Shown here: in pieces, positions 52,778-57,473 of the stretch
Layout: each line of letters begins with the position of its first letter
Numbering within the stretch: position 1 is the stretch's first letter
Assembly: GCA_947176745.1 (NCBI GenBank)
Contig: CAMWRV010000010.1
Location: forward strand, 1 to 57,473
Source: an uncultured Muribaculaceae bacterium
Lineage (GTDB): Bacteria; Bacteroidota; Bacteroidia; Bacteroidales; Muribaculaceae
Reading direction: 5' to 3'
Length of the DNA stretch: 57,473 nucleotides
The notes under the pieces: generated by a model
The model's database searches: none
What the model saw: only the letters and a program-made list of their open reading frames with translations
What the model was told of the DNA's origin: nothing
Program-made: the position numbers and the translations under genes

Positions 52778-54940
52778 TTATCTGATTGTCACTTTTTCGG
52801 TGCGGGCGCCGGTGCGGCGGATGTAGATGCCCGGCGCGGGGCGGGCGGCGGCTTTTCTTCCCTGAAGGTCGTAAAGCAGCGGGGTGCTGTCGGCATTGTC
52901 GTCGGCTGCCGTTTCTTCCACTCCGGCGAGCGAGCCGACGCGGAACGCCGGCGAGAGTGTCTGGGTCTGGGTGTTGCCCGAATCGTCGGCGAGCGAGATC
53001 CTCAGATCCATCCAGCCGTCGGATGATCCGCGGTCCACACCGGCGAGAGTGCCTTCGTAGCAGTAGCCGTAACCGGGCACGAAGAACATGTCGTCGTTTT
53101 CCGACACCTCGATTTCAGTAAACGCTGAGCTGCCGTGGGGAGCGTACTCCACCTTGACCGACGAGAGCGGATAGGCCTCCATCACGTCCTTGTCCATCGT
53201 GTCATTGAGAACGTAGCGGAAATCGGCCGCATAGAGATGCAGCGAGGCGTTGGCCGGTGTCTCGAAATGATCCGTGACGAGCGGGCCGTCGGTAAACCAG
53301 AGCAACTGCGCCGTCGGTGGCACCCAGTCGGCCTTGTCAGTGTTGCAGAGCATCACGGTACTGTTGTGCGACTGCACCGATCCGTCCACAGGCGCGCCCT
53401 CCACATCGATTGCGAAAGTCAGGGCCGCACCCTCTTGCGACTGTCTTACCTGAGCGGTTTCGGTCAATTGGAGAAGAGCCTCACCTGCGCGTCCGCAGTA
53501 TGATGCGCCGAACCAGCCCATATCCAGAACGAGGCCGGCGTATTCCTGAGGCATCGGACCGTACGATTCCGGCCAAATGCCGATAGAGGCAAGCAACGGC
53601 GCGCAATTGCCGAGAATGTAGTCGTAACCCGAAACTGCGGCAGGCAGCTTGCCGTTCATCACCTTGAACAGATTCAGATCATCCCAATATCCGAATGTTC
53701 TTGTGTAAGGCCCCTGCTGCGGATCGCCGAAAGTGATGTTTAAGTGCTTGTAGGTATTTTCTCTGTCTTCCTGCATCAAAAATTGAGAGACGATACCTGT
53801 TTCTGAGTATGGATGTGTCAAGGATGGACTGTATAATGCCTGCATGACATCAAAGCCCTGCATCGAGGCTTGATTCAGACATAGTTTTGTCTTGCAGGTC
53901 ACAATTTGACCCGGGTTGCATTTTATATCGTAATTAGTCGAATTACAGCTGCTTATGAATCCGTTGATTGCGCAATTAACAGGTGTGCGAAGACTACTGA
54001 CTTCATCGAATGATGAATCTGGCATAAATTCCGATATTACTTCTGAATAATTGTCGGGGTTGTTGGTTATATTGCCTGGTTGACGGACATTTGGCGTCGA
54101 AATGATAAGTGTGGAAATATCTTTTTCATTCTGACTTTCCGGAGCTCTTAAATCTCCATATACCGCCATGTCTTCCGGCAGTTCATTGAGATAAAGGACA
54201 GGTGCTTCAGTATATTTGCGTTCCGGACGATTGTCTGAATATGAGCGCCAGTAAATACCAACAAATGCATCTGCAACCGCGAATTGGCATTGAGAGTCAT
54301 AAACTGAGATTGTACCCATGGCTTCCATTATATTCCCTCTTTCAAGAAGTGTGTATTCTTTAGTCTCAACATTGACCATATAATGGTCCGGCTTCAGTTG
54401 ATCGCCGTTTGGGTTTAGGAATTTGAAAGAATATGCGTTGCATGCATCTGCTCCGTCGAAAGTGACCTCCATGCCGTCGGTCAAATCATCATATTTTTTT
54501 ATGACAAACCAACGGTCTTCAGGGTTGCCGGTATTGTTCTGCTTCTTGAACTCGGCGGTCAGGATGTTGTTGTCGGAATCGAGCGAGCCTGTCAGTTCAA
54601 GTTTTGTGATCTCTTCCCCCTCCCAGTAGGCGGCTTCGCCGAAGAAGGCTGAACCGTGCCATACCAATACCGGTTCCATGTCGTCGGGGCAGGTGAACCT
54701 GACATAGATCGTCTTTGGTGTCTCCTCTTCCTCCTGTTCCGCCTTGACGCCGGGGCGGGCGTTAACCTTAGGTCTTTCTCGATTCGTGAAGTCGAGACTT
54801 GTGAAGTCGCCCTCCGTGTCGATGGTGACAGTCCGGCTCTGGCCGTTCGCCGCATGTCGTGTCACGATGGATTGACGGCCATATGCCGGAGCGAATATGG
54901 CGGCCATGAGAATGAATGTAAAGATCTTGTTCATGATCAT
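52778..54940 (-). CDS. Secreted T9SS-cargo-like protein, partly paralogous to the 48662-50866 product
   Basis: The protein has 720 residues (or 718 from the second Met). It has a signal peptide ('NKIFTFILMAAIFAPAYG'). The middle is not recognised and includes several odd Cys pairs. The C-terminal about 110-residue module 'VKVEYAPHGSSAFTEIEV...PGYGYCYEGTLAGVDRGSSDGWMDLRISLADDSGNTQTQTLSPAFRV' is clearly homologous to the one in the 48662-50866 product. The end, 'LLYDLQGRKAAARPAPGIYIRRTGARTEKVTIR', is a sorting-tail type. It lies convergent to the C10 peptidase gene, and a strong promoter is at 55023-55053. Confidence 0.7.
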   Translation of the reverse strand: MIMNKIFTFILMAAIFAPAYGRQSIVTRHAANGQSRTVTIDTEGDFTSLDFTNRERPKVNARPGVKAEQEEEETPKTIYVRFTCPDDMEPVLVWHGSAFFGEAAYWEGEEITKLELTGSLDSDNNILTAEFKKQNNTGNPEDRWFVIKKYDDLTDGMEVTFDGADACNAYSFKFLNPNGDQLKPDHYMVNVETKEYTLLERGNIMEAMGTISVYDSQCQFAVADAFVGIYWRSYSDNRPERKYTEAPVLYLNELPEDMAVYGDLRAPESQNEKDISTLIISTPNVRQPGNITNNPDNYSEVISEFMPDSSFDEVSSLRTPVNCAINGFISSCNSTNYDIKCNPGQIVTCKTKLCLNQASMQGFDVMQALYSPSLTHPYSETGIVSQFLMQEDRENTYKHLNITFGDPQQGPYTRTFGYWDDLNLFKVMNGKLPAAVSGYDYILGNCAPLLASIGIWPESYGPMPQEYAGLVLDMGWFGASYCGRAGEALLQLTETAQVRQSQEGAALTFAIDVEGAPVDGSVQSHNSTVMLCNTDKADWVPPTAQLLWFTDGPLVTDHFETPANASLHLYAADFRYVLNDTMDKDVMEAYPLSSVKVEYAPHGSSAFTEIEVSENDDMFFVPGYGYCYEGTLAGVDRGSSDGWMDLRISLADDSGNTQTQTLSPAFRVGSLAGVEETAADDNADSTPLLYDLQGRKAAARPAPGIYIRRTGARTEKVTIR

Positions 54941-55022
54941 ATGGGCTTGATTCCTCTACGCCTGAGGAGATGAAACCTTTGTCCGGCCTGTGGCGTAACG
55001 TCTTCCGACAACAGACCTGCCA

Positions 55023-55053
55023 CAAATTTAAAAAGCCGACGCGGTTATTTCAA
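55023..55053 (-). promoter_or_regulatory. Promoter of the 720-residue secreted protein gene
   Basis: Read leftward, TTG (55051-55053) is followed after 20 bp by TAAATTTG (55023-55030), a full consensus match, about 83 bp before the start codon at 54940. The rest of the gap 54941-55227 shows no gene; a promoter for the divergent regulator is not clear. Confidence 0.7.
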
Positions 55054-55227
55054 AATTATTCCCTCCCCGCTTTTTCCCTGATTTGTCACAAAAATTACTC
55101 ATATTTTACTCATAAAACGATAATTTGCAGTAAGTCAGTCAGGTATCAATATGGCGGCACAAGGGCGGACTGCTGATATATCATGAACAGCATATGATTA
55201 TTCCGGGCGATTTTATTAACTTGCGGC

Positions 55228-56841
55228 ATGAAAAAGACTCTATTGCTGCTGATTGCCATTCTCTGCGCGGCGTCTTGCATGGAGGCCGGAGACTCCGGTT
55301 TCGAAAGACTCGGAGAACTCAACCGTCAGGGACGGTTCGGACTGCTTCTTGAAGAGGCGGCCCGGATGAAGCGCGAGAAAAAGAAAAAGATGACGCTGCC
55401 GGAGCAACTGAGGCTCGGCCAGTATTATACCACCGGACTTCTCGGATGCCGCAGATACAAGGAATGTCTCGACGAACTGAACGCCATGATCGAGATGCCC
55501 AAGCCCGACAGTCTGCGGTATTACGATCTCAATGCATATCTCGGAATGAACGACATCTTCTGCGCCACCGGCAACGCCGTGTATGCCCGCATGGCTCTTG
55601 AGAAAGCCGAGGAGACTCTTGAGGTGATCGAGACAGGATGCGGGCGGGAGACGTTCGAGAAATGCTACGGACGTTTGCATATGGCTCTGGCCGTGCTTGC
55701 CCAGAGCGAGGAAGACATGACGGAGGCGATGAGGCAGTGGCGGCTGTCGGAAAGAGTGAGGTTGGTCTCGCCGGCGTTCAGGATCGCGTGGCTGGGTCTC
55801 GGCGGAAGTCTATGGCAGGACAGCGGAGATGACGACAAGGCCCGCGAATACTTCATGCAGGCCCTCGATGTGCCCCACTTCAATCCTAACAAGACCGCGA
55901 TACTCCTCCGGCTGATGGCGATCGACATAGGTCGTGGCGACTATCAGGCGGCTCTTGACAAGCTGCGCATATATGAAGATGCCGCGACCTGTGCCGACAA
56001 TCCGGAGACACGCGCCATGCTTCTCCATGCCGAGGGCGACGCGCTTCACGGACTCGGCCGATGGCGGGAGGCGTCGGAGAGGTTGCGCGAGGCGATCATG
56101 CTCGAGGATTCCGTTGCGAGAGCCGACAGCCGGCTGATAGACTCCATGATGTCGGAAATGATCTCGCCCGAAGACTACAGTGCCCTGAAGAAAAGGATCG
56201 AGACCGCCGAATCGAGAGTTCACAGGATCGTGATCATTTCGCTGGTGTGCGTGATCGTGCTGCTTGTGGCCATAAGCATTGTCCTTGTCATGAAGGTCCG
56301 GGCGTCGCGCAGTGCCAGAAGCATGGAGATGAGAATGCGGCTTTCCGAACAGGAGAAGGAGACCGTGGCCGGAGAACTGTCGGAAAGTAAGAAGGAACTG
56401 TGCAATGTATCGATGGCGGCGGCGCAGACCGAGTCGATGCTGATCACCATCCGCTCGGAGGTGCGCAGAGACTCGTCATCGGCCGAAGAGAGGCTGCGGT
56501 CAATCGAGTCGGCGCTGAGGGAATCGGCCGGGATCGCGCAGTTGCAGGAAAACTTCAGGACCCAGTTCGACGAGACGAACCAGGCCCTGTACACAAAGCT
56601 GTCGCTGCGGCATCCGGATCTGACCAAGACGGAGATGAACATGGCGGCCTACGTGCTGCTCAATCTCAATTCGAAAGATATAGCGCGCATGACCAGCCGA
56701 AGTGTCCGCACCGTCGACAACATCAAATACAGCCTCCGCAAGAAACTCGCCGTCACCGAACCGACAGCCGTCTACCTGCGCCGCCTGATGTCGGAAGGCG
56801 CCGACAGCACCGACGGCACGGGACGCGGTGGACGCGATTAA
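55228..56841 (+). CDS. Membrane-anchored TPR regulator with LuxR-like HTH (paralogue)
   Basis: This is a 537-residue protein with a signal peptide or lipoprotein-like start ('LLLLIAILCAASCMEAGD') and periplasmic helical TPR-like repeats to about residue 325. One transmembrane helix ('VIISLVCVIVLLVAISIVLVM') and a coiled coil follow, then a C-terminal HTH 'LTKTEMNMAAYVLLNLNSKDIARMTSRSVRTVDNIKYSLRKKL'. The shared 'RHPDLTKTE...SKDIA...SxRT' pattern makes it a paralogue of the 46315-48021 product. The last three codons and the stop (GGA CGC GAT TAA) lie inside a REP palindrome, so the original C terminus may have been changed. Confidence 0.8.
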   Translation: MKKTLLLLIAILCAASCMEAGDSGFERLGELNRQGRFGLLLEEAARMKREKKKKMTLPEQLRLGQYYTTGLLGCRRYKECLDELNAMIEMPKPDSLRYYDLNAYLGMNDIFCATGNAVYARMALEKAEETLEVIETGCGRETFEKCYGRLHMALAVLAQSEEDMTEAMRQWRLSERVRLVSPAFRIAWLGLGGSLWQDSGDDDKAREYFMQALDVPHFNPNKTAILLRLMAIDIGRGDYQAALDKLRIYEDAATCADNPETRAMLLHAEGDALHGLGRWREASERLREAIMLEDSVARADSRLIDSMMSEMISPEDYSALKKRIETAESRVHRIVIISLVCVIVLLVAISIVLVMKVRASRSARSMEMRMRLSEQEKETVAGELSESKKELCNVSMAAAQTESMLITIRSEVRRDSSSAEERLRSIESALRESAGIAQLQENFRTQFDETNQALYTKLSLRHPDLTKTEMNMAAYVLLNLNSKDIARMTSRSVRTVDNIKYSLRKKLAVTEPTAVYLRRLMSEGADSTDGTGRGGRD

Positions 56842-56944
56842 TCGCGTCCCTACAATCCGATTGTCCGCGACGCGGGGTGGGCGGTTAATCGCGTCCCTAC
56901 AATCCGATCGTCCGCGACGCGGGGTGGGCGGTTAATCGCGTCCG
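56830..56944. repeat. REP core followed by two 47-bp tandem variants
   Basis: An exact core GGACGCGATTAATCGCGTCC is at 56830-56849. It is followed by two tandem 47-bp units (56851-56897 and 56898-56944), each containing a degenerate half, GGGCGGTTAATCGCGTCC, and the linker TCCGCGACGCGGGG. The first core covers the end of the upstream regulator gene. Confidence 0.85.
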
Positions 56945-56959
56945 TACAATTGCGAAAAA

Positions 56960-57094
56960 TCAAATGTCGGAGGCATTGTCGTTAAAACAATCCTCAGACC
57001 ATTGACTCACATTGAGATCAATATAATTCATGATATTGTCAAGGGCATGCTGATTACGAATGATGTGCTCGTGATATCGCGATTGCCAGCCCAG
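56960..57094 (-). pseudogene. C-terminal relic of a REP-associated tyrosine transposase (RAYT)
   Basis: The minus-strand frame reads LGWQSRYHEHIIRNQHALDN, then IMNYIDLNVSQWSEDCFN and a stop. 'WQSRYHEHIIRN...L..I..YI..N...W..D' is the familiar C-terminal end of Y1 (IS200-like) RAYT transposases. The HUH motif and catalytic tyrosine region are missing, because a REP core (57098-57117) abuts the 5' side. The flanking REPs on both sides fit the idea that a RAYT of this family moved these repeats. An open frame running further into the REP is accidental. Confidence 0.75.
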
Positions 57095-57097
57095 TAG

Positions 57098-57117
57098 GGA
57101 CGCGATTAATCGCGTCC
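57098..57117. repeat. REP core truncating the RAYT relic
   Basis: This is an exact copy of GGACGCGATTAATCGCGTCC, with the same left flank (CCAGTAG) and right flank (CGGGCAGTCCGG) as the copies at 46163 and 52606. Confidence 0.85.
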
Positions 57118-57163
57118 GGGCAGTCCGGGTAATCCGAGCAGTCCGGGTAACCATATCTCAGTC

Positions 57164-57469
57164 TTACGAGCCCATTTTTTCTATGAATGAAGCTTGTCTC
57201 GCAGCATGTTTGAGATCTCTTTTGAAACTGCTGTTTTCTTCAGCGACTGTATCTGTTGTATTTTCTGCTCCCGAGAGTATGGACGCAATGACATGAGACG
57301 AGCCTCCTTCTGCGCAGCCATGCTGTTCTTGCGATGAAAATCGTTTAAATAACAACTGCCAGTTGATGAATTTGTCTGCATATTCTTCGAGTTTTGCCAG
57401 ACCCTCAGGATTAAAGCTATCCTTGATTATAGATTGTATTGAATCCCAAAAATCTGTGTTTGTCATCAT
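57164..57469 (-). pseudogene. Truncated gene fragment, possibly N terminus of a kinase-like polyvalent protein
   Basis: The open frame gives 101 residues starting MMTNTDFWDSIQSIIKDSFN; it may begin further right, outside the window. It ends '...AARQASFIEKMGS' at a stop just after an A6 run (T6 at 57177-57182 on the plus strand). Dropping one A continues as 'FIEKWARKTEIW', which fits the start of a known Bacteroidales family related to serine/threonine-kinase-like polyvalent proteins; I am only moderately sure of that. The frame then runs into the REP repeats, so the rest of the gene is gone. It looks like a gene broken by a frameshift and by repeat/transposase debris. Confidence 0.45.
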
Positions 57470-57473
57470 TTTA

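Noticed and set aside
56841..57163. Complete transposase gene
   Set aside because: Only the C-terminal end of a RAYT is present; the HUH motif and catalytic tyrosine region are absent.
1..57473. tRNA, rRNA and known riboswitches
   Set aside because: I looked in all intergenic gaps and found no cloverleaf with a TTCGAATC-type arm, no rRNA sequence and no recognised riboswitch core.

Overview
The window looks like a chromosomal piece of a gut-associated member of the order Bacteroidales, most likely near the family Muribaculaceae. This is an inference. It rests on consensus Bacteroidetes promoters (TTG, about 20 bp, TAnnTTTG) before several genes, no obvious Shine-Dalgarno sites, the T9SS component PorZ together with secreted proteins ending in a 'YDLQGR...GIYIR...KV' tail, membrane-anchored TPR/LuxR-like regulators, DUF4254, and the nucleoside kinase fused to a ThrRS-like region. 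Most of the window is GC-rich. About 7.3-10.6 kb and the first few hundred bases are clearly AT-rich.

Layout. (1) 1-10568, minus strand: a surface-polysaccharide operon. In transcription order it holds a flippase, a hexapeptide acetyltransferase, a GT2, an Fe-S/FrhB-like protein, a polysaccharide pyruvyl transferase, two GT4s, a PIG-L deacetylase, an ATP-grasp ligase and a truncated GT2 at the left edge. A 179-bp hairpin repeat sits before the last gene. (2) 10610-15473, minus strand: an accessory island with a two-gene operon of unknown function (one protein has a C-terminal membrane anchor) and a three-gene operon of DUF262 protein, DUF3696-type ATPase and an unknown third protein, which looks like anti-phage defence. 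(3) 15612-21728, minus strand: gmd, two acyltransferase-3 membrane proteins and a PorZ homologue. (4) 21806-32837: mostly housekeeping genes (phosphoribosyltransferase, LD-carboxypeptidase, radical SAM protein, mutS, mgtE, nucleoside kinase, DUF4254, GT9 glycosyltransferase, prfB). (5) 32992-34561: two small secreted proteins. (6) 34700-39428, minus strand: an operon with a strong promoter that encodes a homologue of the human steroid 5-alpha-reductases, an Old Yellow Enzyme-type Fe-S flavin reductase, a short-chain dehydrogenase and an acyl-CoA ligase. It is probably a steroid or bile-acid 3-oxo-delta4 reduction pathway and is the most interesting gene set here. (7) 39729-41648: a secreted protein with three internal repeats. 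(8) 41934-45958, minus strand: pgi, gpsA, lysS. (9) 46315-56841: two paralogous TPR-transmembrane-HTH regulators flanking three predicted T9SS cargo genes, one of them a C10 cysteine peptidase. (10) 56830 to the end: REP palindromes, the C-terminal relic of a REP-associated tyrosine transposase (RAYT), and a broken gene.

Repeats are a major feature. A REP family with the core GGACGCGATTAATCGCGTCC occurs about nine times, only in the last 11.5 kb, and supplies the stop codons of two genes. A second, unrelated family consists of long imperfect hairpins with a conserved apex (26 of 29 bases identical between 272-300 and 48554-48582). One of these lies inside a 339-bp MITE-like element bounded by perfect 36-bp inverted repeats; partial copies of its ends occur at 12421 and 39616. 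I saw no tRNA, rRNA or CRISPR array. All family names are from reading the translations; no database search was run.
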